Shown in pieces: positions 36,087-45,089 of a DNA stretch of 64,000 bases (position 1 is the first letter of the stretch; each line of letters opens with the position of its first letter). The stretch lies in NCBI GenBank assembly GCA_900545245.1, contig UQYV01000005.1:37907-101906 (forward strand), given 5' to 3'. This DNA is from an uncultured Bacteroidales bacterium. GTDB taxonomy: Bacteria; Bacteroidota; Bacteroidia; Bacteroidales; UBA932. Made by a program: the position numbers and the translations under genes. The notes beneath the pieces are model-generated. The model was not told where the DNA came from, did no database searches, and was given only the letters and a program-made list of their open reading frames with translations.

Positions 36087-36128
36087 CCAAAAATCCCCCG
36101 AAACCGCAAGATCTCGGGGGATTTTTGG
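36087..36128. terminator. Rho-independent terminator after rplQ
   Basis: CCAAAAATCCCCCGA (36087-36101) and its exact reverse complement (36114-36128) form a 15-bp stem with a 12-nt loop. A and T tracts on both sides make it usable in both directions; it also lies just beyond the 3' end of the convergent LacI gene. Confidence 0.85.
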
Positions 36129-36165
36129 CTCTGGGGCGTACGGAGGCTGAAATTACAGGAGTCTC

Positions 36166-37179
36166 CTATTCTTTGGGGCGACCGACCGATTCGCGGAGAA
36201 TAATCTCTGTGGACAGTTCTATTTGTGAACTGAGAGTTTTTTGACTTCGTATGCTTCCGATTAGGAGCTTTACTGCCATTCGTCCCATTTCTTCAACCCT
36301 TTGACCGATGCGGGTGACGGCGGGAACGAAATAATCGAGGTAGATGTTGTTGTCAAAAGAGACTAGTGAAATGTCATCCGGTATCTTTAATCCGGCTTCC
36401 CTGATGGCGCGAATAGCTCCGAGTCCTATGGTGTTGCTGAGCGCAAAAATGGCTGTCGGTCTGTCGGGACTATTCAGGAGCAGTTTTGTTTCAATGTAGC
36501 CGTTCTGTACAGTAAAATCGTTGCCAACGATTTGCTTGTGTTCCTCCAGTCCGGCTTTTTTCAGTGCGGCAAAGTACCCTTCTGTCCTTTTCTTGTTCGG
36601 CATCGAATCCAGATTTCCTTGAATACAGGCGATTTTCTTGTGCCCGTTCCTAATGAGAATGTTTGTCCCATCTACGCCGCCCTGCCAATTATTTGTCACG
36701 ACATAGGGAAGTGGCGAATTTTCGAAGTATCTGTCCACAAGGATAATGGGTGCAATCCGTTTATTGAGGTCTTCAAGGTAATAGGGGTCAGAGCCGCAGG
36801 GAACGATAATCATTCCTTCCACCTTTCGGGAAACCAAGGCACAAATGGAATCTTTTTGCGCGGATTCATTCTCCATCGTATCAGTGACTATTGTCGTGTA
36901 CCCGTGTTTCTTCGCTTCTGCAACGATGACACTTGAGATTTCCGCAAAATAGGGATTAGACATATCCGGGACCACGAGCCCGATTGTTTCTGTTTTCCCG
37001 TTGCGCAGGTTTTGTGCTAAAATGTTTGGTGTATAACCGAGTTCCGCAGCAGTTTCCCGTATGGCTTCCGCGGCTGTCTCTGAAATTCTGAATTTCTCTG
37101 CTTTCCCGGTTAGAACTCTTGATACAGTGGATGTTGAGTATCCAGTTTTTTCGGCAATTGTTTCCAGTGTCGGTTTCAT
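36166..37179 (-). CDS. LacI-family transcriptional regulator of the ribose/nucleoside locus
   Basis: A 337-residue regulator. The HTH at residues 1-30 reads LETIAEKTGYSTSTVSRVLTG with the hinge ILAQNLRNGKTETIGLVVP. The C-terminal periplasmic-binding-like domain follows (NPYFAEISSVIVAEAKKHGY, GMIIVPCGSDP, FDNNIYLDYFVPAVTRI). It is divergent from rbsK. LacI-type palindromes overlap the -7 box of the rbsK operon and of the distant transporter at 49488, and a pair of similar boxes lies at its own promoter, which supports control of both units and of itself. The effector is probably ribose or a phosphorylated or nucleoside derivative (inference). Confidence 0.9.
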   Translation of the reverse strand: MKPTLETIAEKTGYSTSTVSRVLTGKAEKFRISETAAEAIRETAAELGYTPNILAQNLRNGKTETIGLVVPDMSNPYFAEISSVIVAEAKKHGYTTIVTDTMENESAQKDSICALVSRKVEGMIIVPCGSDPYYLEDLNKRIAPIILVDRYFENSPLPYVVTNNWQGGVDGTNILIRNGHKKIACIQGNLDSMPNKKRTEGYFAALKKAGLEEHKQIVGNDFTVQNGYIETKLLLNSPDRPTAIFALSNTIGLGAIRAIREAGLKIPDDISLVSFDNNIYLDYFVPAVTRIGQRVEEMGRMAVKLLIGSIRSQKTLSSQIELSTEIILRESVGRPKE

Positions 37180-37223
37180 ACTTGTGGTTATTTTTGCTCG
37201 TGTTTATTGCAGCAACATTTCGA

Positions 37224-37253
37224 TTGCGCAACAAATTTGGCTTGTTTGTGCAA
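37224..37253. promoter_or_regulatory. Paired LacI-type boxes at the lacI promoter
   Basis: TTGCGCAA (37224-37231) and TTGTGCAA (37246-37253) lie 22 bp centre to centre. The second overlaps the minus-strand -7 box TATTTTTG (37251-37258) of the LacI gene itself, suggesting autoregulation. A similar pair occurs upstream of the transporter (49314-49341). Confidence 0.5.
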
Positions 37254-37315
37254 AAATATTCACTTTTTTCATCCCAAAATATGGTTTTGAGGAATAATTT
37301 CAGAAATATCGTGAA

Positions 37316-37340
37316 TATATTTGCGCAAACGATTGTGCAA
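37316..37340 (+). promoter_or_regulatory. rbsK-operon promoter -7 box overlapped by LacI-type operator
   Basis: TATATTTG (37316-37323) matches TANNTTTG. It overlaps TTGCGCAAACGATTGTGCAA (37321-37340), an imperfect palindrome with a central CG as in LacI-family operators. Nineteen bases (37320-37338) recur exactly at 49410-49428. Binding would block RNA polymerase. The rbsK start is 56 nt downstream. Confidence 0.75.
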
Positions 37341-37396
37341 AGTGTCTGCATTCTTTCCACAATCGAAATGAATAACCGCTAATATAACACTAATAT

Positions 37397-38299
37397 ATGG
37401 GAAAAATCGTTGTGATCGGGAGTGCGAATACCGATTTGGTAATCAATACCTCGCGCATACCGGAACCTGGTGAAACAGTTCTTGGAGGCAAGTTTATGAT
37501 GGCTGCCGGGGGAAAAGGCGCAAATCAGGCTGTGGCGGCGCAGAGACTCGGAGCGGACGTCACTTTTGTCGCTTGTGTGGGAGATGATCTTTTCGGCCGA
37601 AATTCACTTGAAAACTATCGTAAAGAAGGGATGAATACCGCTTTCGTTTCCGTAAAGGAGGGTGTTCCATCCGGAGTCGCCTCAATATTTGTCGACGCTA
37701 AGGCGGAGAATGTGATTGTGGTCGCTCCTGGAGCAAATTCCGAACTGCTCAAAGCGGAAATTGATGCGGCAACTGCAGAAATCGCTTCAGCGGATTTTGT
37801 GCTTATGCAGTTGGAAACTCCGATGGAAACTGTTGAGTTTGCTGCAACTAAGGCTGCAGAAGCCGGAACAAGAATAGTCCTCAACCCGGCTCCGGCTGCT
37901 CTCCTTTCAGATGCGTTGCTCTCAAAACTATGGCTGATTACTCCGAATCGCACTGAAGCCCAGCTTCTTACAGGGCTCCCGGTGACGAATGTGCAAGAGG
38001 CGGCAACAGCTGCCGAGGCTCTCGCAGCCAAGGGAGTGAAAAATGTGGTGATAACCCTCGGTTCAAAGGGTGCCTATGTGCTATCTCAAGACTTCCGTGG
38101 CATAGTCCCGGCAACTCCTGTGAAAGCGGTGGATACGACAGCTGCGGGCGACACCTTCAATGGAGCCCTCTGTGTGGCTCTTTCCGAAGGACGCGGAATC
38201 AAGGACGCCTGCACATTCGCCGCCAAGGCATCGGCCATATCCGTCACCCGCCCGGGTGCCCAGCCTTCGATACCATATAGAAAAGAAATAGTAGAATAA
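37397..38299 (+). CDS. rbsK: Ribokinase (PfkB family)
   Basis: A 300-residue PfkB-type sugar kinase. MGKIVVIGSANTDLVINTSRIPEPGETVLG is the ribokinase N-terminus, AAGGKGANQA (about 36-45) the first PfkB signature, and VDTTAAGDTFNGAL (about 245-258) the second, with the catalytic Asp in AAGD. It phosphorylates D-ribose to ribose-5-phosphate in the cytoplasm. It is first in a plus-strand operon with PUL2, so ribose or a ribose-containing compound is the likely final product of the locus. Start ATG 37397. Confidence 0.92.
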   Translation: MGKIVVIGSANTDLVINTSRIPEPGETVLGGKFMMAAGGKGANQAVAAQRLGADVTFVACVGDDLFGRNSLENYRKEGMNTAFVSVKEGVPSGVASIFVDAKAENVIVVAPGANSELLKAEIDAATAEIASADFVLMQLETPMETVEFAATKAAEAGTRIVLNPAPAALLSDALLSKLWLITPNRTEAQLLTGLPVTNVQEAATAAEALAAKGVKNVVITLGSKGAYVLSQDFRGIVPATPVKAVDTTAAGDTFNGALCVALSEGRGIKDACTFAAKASAISVTRPGAQPSIPYRKEIVE

Positions 38300-38345
38300 A
38301 CAAACATATCGTTACATTGGGAAATTAGTAATCTTATAGTGTATA

Positions 38346-39908
38346 ATGAAGATGGGAAAATATAACATCATGACATTTCTTCTGATGGCAATGGTGTCCT
38401 GCTCCACTATGAATGGACAGAGCAATTCGGGCTCTGAAGCTCTCGAACCGTTAACTGTGAGCAGAATATGCACAACTTCGGGCGACGATAAGCCTTATCT
38501 TGAAGTTGGCGGTAAGCCATTTGCCGTTTATGGCGCACAGATTCGCTTAGACATATTCCGTTCGGTTGACAAACTTGACTGGCCTTCAATTGAAGAATAC
38601 TTCGCGCTTGCGTCAAGGCTTGGCGTGAACTGCGTGCAAGTTCCGTGTCCTTGGGCTTTCATAGAGCCGAAAAGGGATTCATGGGATTTCGACGCTGTGG
38701 ATAAAGTTCTCGGATTTGCCAATAGTCACAATCTAAAGGTTGAACTCTTGTGGTTCAGTACCAATATGATAGGTGATTCCTATTCGTGGCTGGTTCCGAC
38801 CTACATTTTGGCTACGCCGTCAATTCGCCTTAGGCGGGATGATGACGGGAGTTGGCATGGGCTCTATGGCTATGCCTATTCCTTACAGATGAACAGCGAC
38901 TTTGTCCTTGAACGTGAGAAAAATGCCGTGACGCGTCTTTTTACCCACATCCGCGAATGGGACGAGGCCAATGGAAACCATCACCCGGTCATTACTTGTC
39001 AGGTGCATAACGAGCCCGATGCTCTCGTGCGATGGCGCCTTGCCGAGAAAAAGATTTCTCACAAGGACGGCACGAGGTTGACACAGAAGGAAGCTTGGGA
39101 TATGACTCTCAAGTCTCTGGACGTTATAGGACGGGCAGTGAAGAATAGCGCCTATTCCGTTGCGACCCGTACCAACATCATTTCTGGCAATGGCGTCAAC
39201 GATTTTCCTCAGACTCCAGGCATATCACCGAAGGACGTCTATGCTCTTGAAGGGATAGATTTCGTGAGTTTCGACCCTTATATGTCTGAGGTCGATAAGA
39301 TTGCATACGAGGTGAGTCAGTATGCGTCCATGTTGGGGAATTATCCGCTTGTCGCGGAGAATCGGGGCGATTATTCGAATACTGCAAGCCTCATGCTTGT
39401 TGCTTCTGCGCTTGGCGGAGGCTATGACATCTATGACCTCGCCACTAGCAAATACATAACATCTCACAGCGAGCCCCCGTTCAACTCAGAGGGAATATAC
39501 AATTCAGACTTCACTCCGAAGCCTCATGTGCCTTTGGTGCAAACACTGCTTTCGGCTCTTGTCGCTGCGGGAGAGGATATCGCGCTGACCGCCACTGATG
39601 ACTTTGCCGTGTTCAATGTCAGGACTGATACCCCTCAGACGACTCTCTCTCAGACCATAAGCACGACAGGGGCAGAGCTGAAGTTCGAGACCTCTTCTGG
39701 AGCTCTTGCCTTTGTCCTTGATAGGGGAGACAGGCTCATCGCGTTCTCTACGGCAGATGCCGTGCTGAATGTTGGCGGCGGCAGTCTCACTAATAGGAAC
39801 GACAATGCCATCGCCTTGAAAGGCGGGCAGTTGACTGAACTTGGTTTCAAGTCATCTGGAACAAGACAAAGTACTGTAAAACATAATATAGGGACAATAT
39901 TTAAATAA
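38346..39908 (+). CDS. Clan GH-A-like glycoside hydrolase, GH35/GH42-like, first paralogue
   Basis: A 520-residue lipoprotein (MAMVSCSTMNG; lipobox VSC). The TIM barrel starts GKPFAVYGAQIRLDIFRS, then LGVNCVQVPCPWAFIEP, similar to GH35/GH42. CQVHNEPD places Glu223 in the acid/base NEP motif, and YPLVAENRGD places Glu338 as the candidate nucleophile. The C-terminus carries a beta domain from about residue 440. I do not recognise a named GH family with certainty; DUF4978 or DUF5597-type beta-galactosidase-like proteins are the closest idea. A diverged paralogue is at 45090-46562, on the other side of SusC/SusD. In this ribose-type locus the substrate could be a ribosyl glycoside. Confidence 0.7.
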   Translation: MKMGKYNIMTFLLMAMVSCSTMNGQSNSGSEALEPLTVSRICTTSGDDKPYLEVGGKPFAVYGAQIRLDIFRSVDKLDWPSIEEYFALASRLGVNCVQVPCPWAFIEPKRDSWDFDAVDKVLGFANSHNLKVELLWFSTNMIGDSYSWLVPTYILATPSIRLRRDDDGSWHGLYGYAYSLQMNSDFVLEREKNAVTRLFTHIREWDEANGNHHPVITCQVHNEPDALVRWRLAEKKISHKDGTRLTQKEAWDMTLKSLDVIGRAVKNSAYSVATRTNIISGNGVNDFPQTPGISPKDVYALEGIDFVSFDPYMSEVDKIAYEVSQYASMLGNYPLVAENRGDYSNTASLMLVASALGGGYDIYDLATSKYITSHSEPPFNSEGIYNSDFTPKPHVPLVQTLLSALVAAGEDIALTATDDFAVFNVRTDTPQTTLSQTISTTGAELKFETSSGALAFVLDRGDRLIAFSTADAVLNVGGGSLTNRNDNAIALKGGQLTELGFKSSGTRQSTVKHNIGTIFK

Positions 39909-39916
39909 CCACTGTT

Positions 39917-42900
39917 ATGAGAAATCCATACAAGATTGCCGTTATCACGGCGGCCATGATGCTTTTTTGTCACAGTCTGTTTGCTCAAAATGCAGTCACC
40001 GGAACAGTGACTGACATAAATGGCGAGCCGATACCTGGCGTATCTGTGGCTGTTCTTTCCAACTCTACTCTGACAGGTACCGTGACTGACATGGATGGGA
40101 AATATTCCGTCAATGCTCCGGCTACTGGACAGCTCGCTTTTAGTTCGATAGGCTATGTCTCGCAGACCGTGAATATCATGAATAGGGCCGTCATCAACGT
40201 TACTCTCGCGGATGACCTCAAGATTCTCGACGAGTCCGTTGTGGTCGGTTTCGCTACTCAGAAGAAAATCAACCTTACCGGTTCCGTTGCCACGGTCGAT
40301 TCCAAACAACTTGAGGATGTGCCGGTGCGAAATGCCGTGCTTGCACTTCAGGGACAGGTGCCGGGACTCAACATCAAACAGGTGAGCGGACAGCTCTACA
40401 ACAAGAATCCGAACATCACCTTGCGAGGTCAGGGCACTATCGGTCAGGGTTCTTCCGGAAGTGTGCTCGTGCTCATCGATGGGATGGAAGGCGATTTATT
40501 CTCCATCAATTCTCAGGATATTGAGAACATATCTGTTCTCAAGGATGCTGCGGCTTCATCAATCTACGGCTCCCGCGCTCCGTTCGGAGTCATCCTCGTG
40601 ACAACGAAAAAGGGCAAGGAAGGCAAGATGCAGGTGAACTATAACAACAATTTTCGATTCAATACTCCTCTTAAGCTGCCGCATTCCGCGGACTCGTATT
40701 CATGGGCGCTATATTTCAACGATGCCTCCAACAATGACGGCAACGCGGACGACATCGGAGCCGCGCGTCTTCAGCGAATCAAAGATTATCAGGATGGAGT
40801 CATCTCCTACAACACTATTCCCGTCGGCAATCAGTGGGGCACGGCCTATACCGAAGGTAACGATAACATCGACTACTATGACGTGTTCTACAAAAAAGTT
40901 TCCTTCGCACAGGAGCATAATTTCAGCTTCTCCGGAGGCAATAGCAAAATCAATTATTTCGTATCGGGTAACTACCTCAAGGAAGACGGACTCTTCACTT
41001 TTGAGGGCGCTGATCTTGACGGCTTGTCAAGGGGAAATGTCTTCGGAAAGATTGAAGCTAGACCATTCGATTTCTTGACGATAGGCTTCAGCAGCCGCTT
41101 CATACGCGAGGACTATCATGAACCTACCGTTCTTTCGGACGAAACCCTTTGGTATTTCGGCCAGTATCTCTGGCCGGTCGCTCCTCTTTATGACCCCAAC
41201 GGAAACCTTTTCAATGACCTTGCTCTCCGCTTCAGCCGTGGAGGTCAGAGAACCATATCCAACACTACTTCGGCAAATCAGTTCAACTTTGTTCTGACTC
41301 CAGTGAAGGGATGGCGGATAGTAGGTGACGTGAACTATAGGTACCGTTCCTATTTCAACAAGATAGTGGACAAGGAAGTATGGCAGACCTGCATCGATGG
41401 TGTCACAAAGGGCTCTTCATGGGACTATCACACAGGGGTTGCAAATGATGACGGCAGAAACCAGTATGTCAATATCAATGCCTACACCGACTATGAGAAC
41501 AATATAGCTGGGAATTATTTCAAACTCATGACCGGTGTGCAGATGGAGTCATATTCCGTAAATTCTACATATGCCAAGCGTGAAGGGCTCATCGTTCCGG
41601 ACATTTCTTCGCTTGACACGACGTCCGGACTCTTCAACGGTGAAAAGGTCAGTCCGATTGTTGGAGGCGGTTCTTCCGCTTGGAGGACTCTGGGTTTCTT
41701 CGGACGTCTGAACTACAACTATAGGGAGCGCTATCTTCTGGAGGGAAATCTACGTTACGACGGATCGTCACGCTTCGCTGCTGACAAACGCTGGGGACTA
41801 TTCCCATCAGTTTCGGCAGGATGGAATATTGCCAAGGAGCCGTTCTTCGAGCCCGCACAGCGCTGGGTCAACACCCTGAAGTTTAGGGCGTCGTATGGCT
41901 CCCTTGGAAACCAAAACACAAGTTCGTTCTACCCGACATTCGCGCTTATGAACTTTGCAAATTCCCAGGGAAGTTGGCTCATTGACGGCAAGAAAACCAA
42001 CATCGCCTGGCCGGCCTCACTCATAAGTTCTTCCCTCACGTGGGAAAAAGTGAAGTCGTGGAATGTCGGCCTTGATGTCACGGCCTTCGACGGCCGCCTC
42101 AATTCGTCGATAGAGGGCTATGTAAGAAGAACTGAGGATATGATAGGCCCGGCAGACGAACTTCCTGTAATACTCGGAACCGCAGTACCTTATACAAACA
42201 ATACCGATCTCCGGACTACAGGGTTCGAGTTTGAGATTTCTTGGAACGACAGAGCCTTCGACCAACTTGACTATGGAGTGCGCTTTGTCCTTTCCGACGC
42301 AGTCACGAGAATTACGAGATATTCCAATCCTTCGCAAACTCTTTCTACCTACTATGAGGGAATGACTCTAGGAGAGTTCTGGGGGTATGAGTCCGTCGGC
42401 ATCGCGCGCAGCGAAGACCAGATGCTCGAACATCTTATGACCCTTCCGAACGGAGGGCAGACCGCGCTTGGTTCCAACTGGCGTGCCGGCGATGTAATGT
42501 ACAGAGACTTGAACGAGGACGGCAAGATTGACACCGGCTCATATACGCTTGATGATCACGGCGACCTTAAGATAATCGGCAACACCACGCCGCGCTACAA
42601 TTACGCATTCGATATAAACCTTGCATGGAAAGGTATCGACCTGCGTATGTTCCTTCAGGGCGTAGGCAAGCGAGACTATTTCCAGAAAGGAAAGTATTTC
42701 TTCGGCAGTTGCGGATGGAGTAAATGGGGTACCATGGTTCTCCGCCAGCATCTCGACTATTTCCGTGATGATCCGGAAAGCCCTCTCGGACTCAATACGG
42801 ACGGCTATTACCCAAGACCTTACCTCGATTCAGAGAAGAATGTCCAGTGGCAGAGCATGTATGTCCAGGACGCTTCCTACCTGAGACTGAAGAATCTTCA

Positions 42901-43099
42901 GATAGGATACACATTCCCGCAGACTCTGACAAAGAAAATAGGCATACAGAACCTGAGACTTTATTTCTCGGGAGAGAACCTCTTGACGTTCACTAAGATG
43001 ACTAATCTCTTTGATCCAGAGACCATCGGTGAGAACGAGACAGGAAATGTCTATCCTCTTTCTCGGACATACTCTTTCGGCTTAAGCGTCACTTTCTAA
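39917..43099 (+). CDS. SusC/RagA-family TonB-dependent transporter of PUL2
   Basis: A 1060-residue outer-membrane receptor. Signal peptide ends SLFAQN. It is followed by the CarboxypepD_reg-like domain (VTGTVTDINGEPIPGVSV), a plug with LDESVVVGFATQKKINLTGSV and LKDAAASSIYGSRAPFGVILVTTK, and a barrel ending YSFGLSVTF. There is no STN domain, agreeing with LacI rather than anti-sigma control. It follows the first GH-A gene by 8 nt and is 12 nt before susD. Confidence 0.95.
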   Translation: MRNPYKIAVITAAMMLFCHSLFAQNAVTGTVTDINGEPIPGVSVAVLSNSTLTGTVTDMDGKYSVNAPATGQLAFSSIGYVSQTVNIMNRAVINVTLADDLKILDESVVVGFATQKKINLTGSVATVDSKQLEDVPVRNAVLALQGQVPGLNIKQVSGQLYNKNPNITLRGQGTIGQGSSGSVLVLIDGMEGDLFSINSQDIENISVLKDAAASSIYGSRAPFGVILVTTKKGKEGKMQVNYNNNFRFNTPLKLPHSADSYSWALYFNDASNNDGNADDIGAARLQRIKDYQDGVISYNTIPVGNQWGTAYTEGNDNIDYYDVFYKKVSFAQEHNFSFSGGNSKINYFVSGNYLKEDGLFTFEGADLDGLSRGNVFGKIEARPFDFLTIGFSSRFIREDYHEPTVLSDETLWYFGQYLWPVAPLYDPNGNLFNDLALRFSRGGQRTISNTTSANQFNFVLTPVKGWRIVGDVNYRYRSYFNKIVDKEVWQTCIDGVTKGSSWDYHTGVANDDGRNQYVNINAYTDYENNIAGNYFKLMTGVQMESYSVNSTYAKREGLIVPDISSLDTTSGLFNGEKVSPIVGGGSSAWRTLGFFGRLNYNYRERYLLEGNLRYDGSSRFAADKRWGLFPSVSAGWNIAKEPFFEPAQRWVNTLKFRASYGSLGNQNTSSFYPTFALMNFANSQGSWLIDGKKTNIAWPASLISSSLTWEKVKSWNVGLDVTAFDGRLNSSIEGYVRRTEDMIGPADELPVILGTAVPYTNNTDLRTTGFEFEISWNDRAFDQLDYGVRFVLSDAVTRITRYSNPSQTLSTYYEGMTLGEFWGYESVGIARSEDQMLEHLMTLPNGGQTALGSNWRAGDVMYRDLNEDGKIDTGSYTLDDHGDLKIIGNTTPRYNYAFDINLAWKGIDLRMFLQGVGKRDYFQKGKYFFGSCGWSKWGTMVLRQHLDYFRDDPESPLGLNTDGYYPRPYLDSEKNVQWQSMYVQDASYLRLKNLQIGYTFPQTLTKKIGIQNLRLYFSGENLLTFTKMTNLFDPETIGENETGNVYPLSRTYSFGLSVTF

Positions 43100-43111
43100 A
43101 TAATAACGAAT

Positions 43112-45082
43112 ATGAAAAGAATAATAAGATATTCCGGCGTTTTGGCGGCCATTTCCCTTGTGACTGTCTCATGCAATGCTTTCCTTGACCTGCAGCCGGA
43201 GTCAAATCTCTCTCCAACTCAGTACCTTACCACGGAGGATAATCTTGCGGCATACGCCACGGACCTCTACAATATGTTTCCGGTCCATGGTCAGACAAGC
43301 TGGGGAACATGGAAGAACGACAGCGATACGGATAATATGGCGTATGCCAACCCGAGCGATGCCTTTGCCCCTGGTTATTGGAAAGTCGGGCAGACCGGCG
43401 GCAGTTATGAATTTACGGGAATCTACCGCTGCAACTACTTTTTTGACAATGTCCTTGAAAATTTTGAGGCAGGGAAGATAACAGGAACGGCGGCGAATAT
43501 ACGCCACTACATCGGGGAAGTCTATTTTTTCCGGGCATGGCAATATTATCTCAAACTTCAGTCTCTCGGGGACTTTCCGATAGTCACTCGTCTTCTCGAA
43601 GATGATCTTCAGGCTCTTACGGCAGAGAGCATCCGCCAACCGAGGAATGAAGTCGCTAGGTTCATCCTTTCCGACCTTGACAAGTCCATTGAGTATATGG
43701 CCGATGTAGCTCCTCGCGGCGGTAGCAATAGGCTGTCCAAGGACTGCGCCCACCTGATGAAGTCACGTGTGGCCCTATATGAGGGAACCTGGCTGAAGTA
43801 TTTCAAGGGCACGGCATTCGTGCCTGGAGGCGACGGCTGGCCCGGTCAGGCAAGTCATCCGGACTACCAATACCCTTCCGGCAACATAGATTCCGAAATC
43901 GCTGCTTTCCTCAAGATTGCAATGACCGAGGCAAAGATTGTGGCCGACCGGCATCCGCTCACCTCAAGCACTGGACATTTCCAGTCATCGGCTGAGGCGG
44001 TCGCGAATCCATATTTCGACATGTTCGGTGACACGGATATGTCAAAATATGGCGAAGTACTGCTCTGGAAGGCATATAGCGTCGCGGAGGGTGTGACCAA
44101 CTCCGTCATTGAGTTCGCGTCGGCCGCCAATCAGGGTTATGGCATAACAAAGAGTATGGTCGATGCCTTTGTCATGGCGAATGGTCTTCCGATTTATGCG
44201 GCTGGGAGCGGCTACGCGGGAGATGCGGACCTTCTTAAAGTTACTGAAGATCGTGACTCTCGTGCGCAGATATTTATAAAGAGGCCGGGCGACACGAATC
44301 TTCACAGTGAGCCAGGTCCGGAGTCCTATCAGATGGAGCCTTGGCCGAACATTGTCAACTCCACGGCGTCGATGCGCTACACCACCGGATATGCTCTTCG
44401 TAAGGGCCTTAACTTCGATGGTTCCCAATCTGTCCGGGACAAGAGTTATGTCGGTTCCATTGTATTCAGGTCTGCGGAAGCATATCTGAACTACATTGAG
44501 GCCTGCTACGAAGCGACGGGTGCACTTGATGCCGATGCCGAGAGGTACTGGACTGCAATCCGTGACCGCTCGAAAGTCGGCAACTGGCAGACTACGATAG
44601 ACAATACGGACATGGAAAAAGAGAAGGAGACGGACTGGGGCGCATATTCCGCTGGGAAACTTGTGGATGCCACCCTCTTCAACATCCGCCGCGAAAGGCG
44701 CTGCGAACTGATGGCAGAGGGCTTCCGCGCAGCCGATGTCCGACGCTGGAGGTCTATGGATCAGATGATCGACACACCTTATCATGTGCTTGGCGTCAAT
44801 GTGTGGGAAAGCCTCAGCTCCAATCCGGACTTCCTTGTTGCCAATGGCAACAACCTCAAGGAAGGCGAGAACATTTCGCCGAAAGATTTTAGCAAGTACT
44901 GCGCTCCGTACCACATCCTCTCGAACAACCGTGCCTATGAGGGCTACAGATGGAGGATGGCTCACTATCTCGACCCTATCGCGGTGCAACATTTTCTGAT
45001 AACTGGCGGAGGTTCTGCAGACAATTCGACACTTTACCAAAATCCAGGGTGGCCGCTTCAGGCCGGACAAGGTGCAGAATAG
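43112..45082 (+). CDS. SusD/RagB-family lipoprotein of PUL2
   Basis: A 656-residue lipoprotein (MKRIIRYSGVLAAISLVTVSCNAFLDLQPES). It has the SusD core: YIGEVYFFRAWQYYLKLQSLGDFPIVTR in the TPR region and NIRRERRCELMAEGFRAADVRRWR in the C-terminal half. Partner of the preceding SusC. Stop at 45080-45082, 7 nt before the next gene. Confidence 0.95.
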   Translation: MKRIIRYSGVLAAISLVTVSCNAFLDLQPESNLSPTQYLTTEDNLAAYATDLYNMFPVHGQTSWGTWKNDSDTDNMAYANPSDAFAPGYWKVGQTGGSYEFTGIYRCNYFFDNVLENFEAGKITGTAANIRHYIGEVYFFRAWQYYLKLQSLGDFPIVTRLLEDDLQALTAESIRQPRNEVARFILSDLDKSIEYMADVAPRGGSNRLSKDCAHLMKSRVALYEGTWLKYFKGTAFVPGGDGWPGQASHPDYQYPSGNIDSEIAAFLKIAMTEAKIVADRHPLTSSTGHFQSSAEAVANPYFDMFGDTDMSKYGEVLLWKAYSVAEGVTNSVIEFASAANQGYGITKSMVDAFVMANGLPIYAAGSGYAGDADLLKVTEDRDSRAQIFIKRPGDTNLHSEPGPESYQMEPWPNIVNSTASMRYTTGYALRKGLNFDGSQSVRDKSYVGSIVFRSAEAYLNYIEACYEATGALDADAERYWTAIRDRSKVGNWQTTIDNTDMEKEKETDWGAYSAGKLVDATLFNIRRERRCELMAEGFRAADVRRWRSMDQMIDTPYHVLGVNVWESLSSNPDFLVANGNNLKEGENISPKDFSKYCAPYHILSNNRAYEGYRWRMAHYLDPIAVQHFLITGGGSADNSTLYQNPGWPLQAGQGAE

Positions 45083-45089
45083 ACTGAAA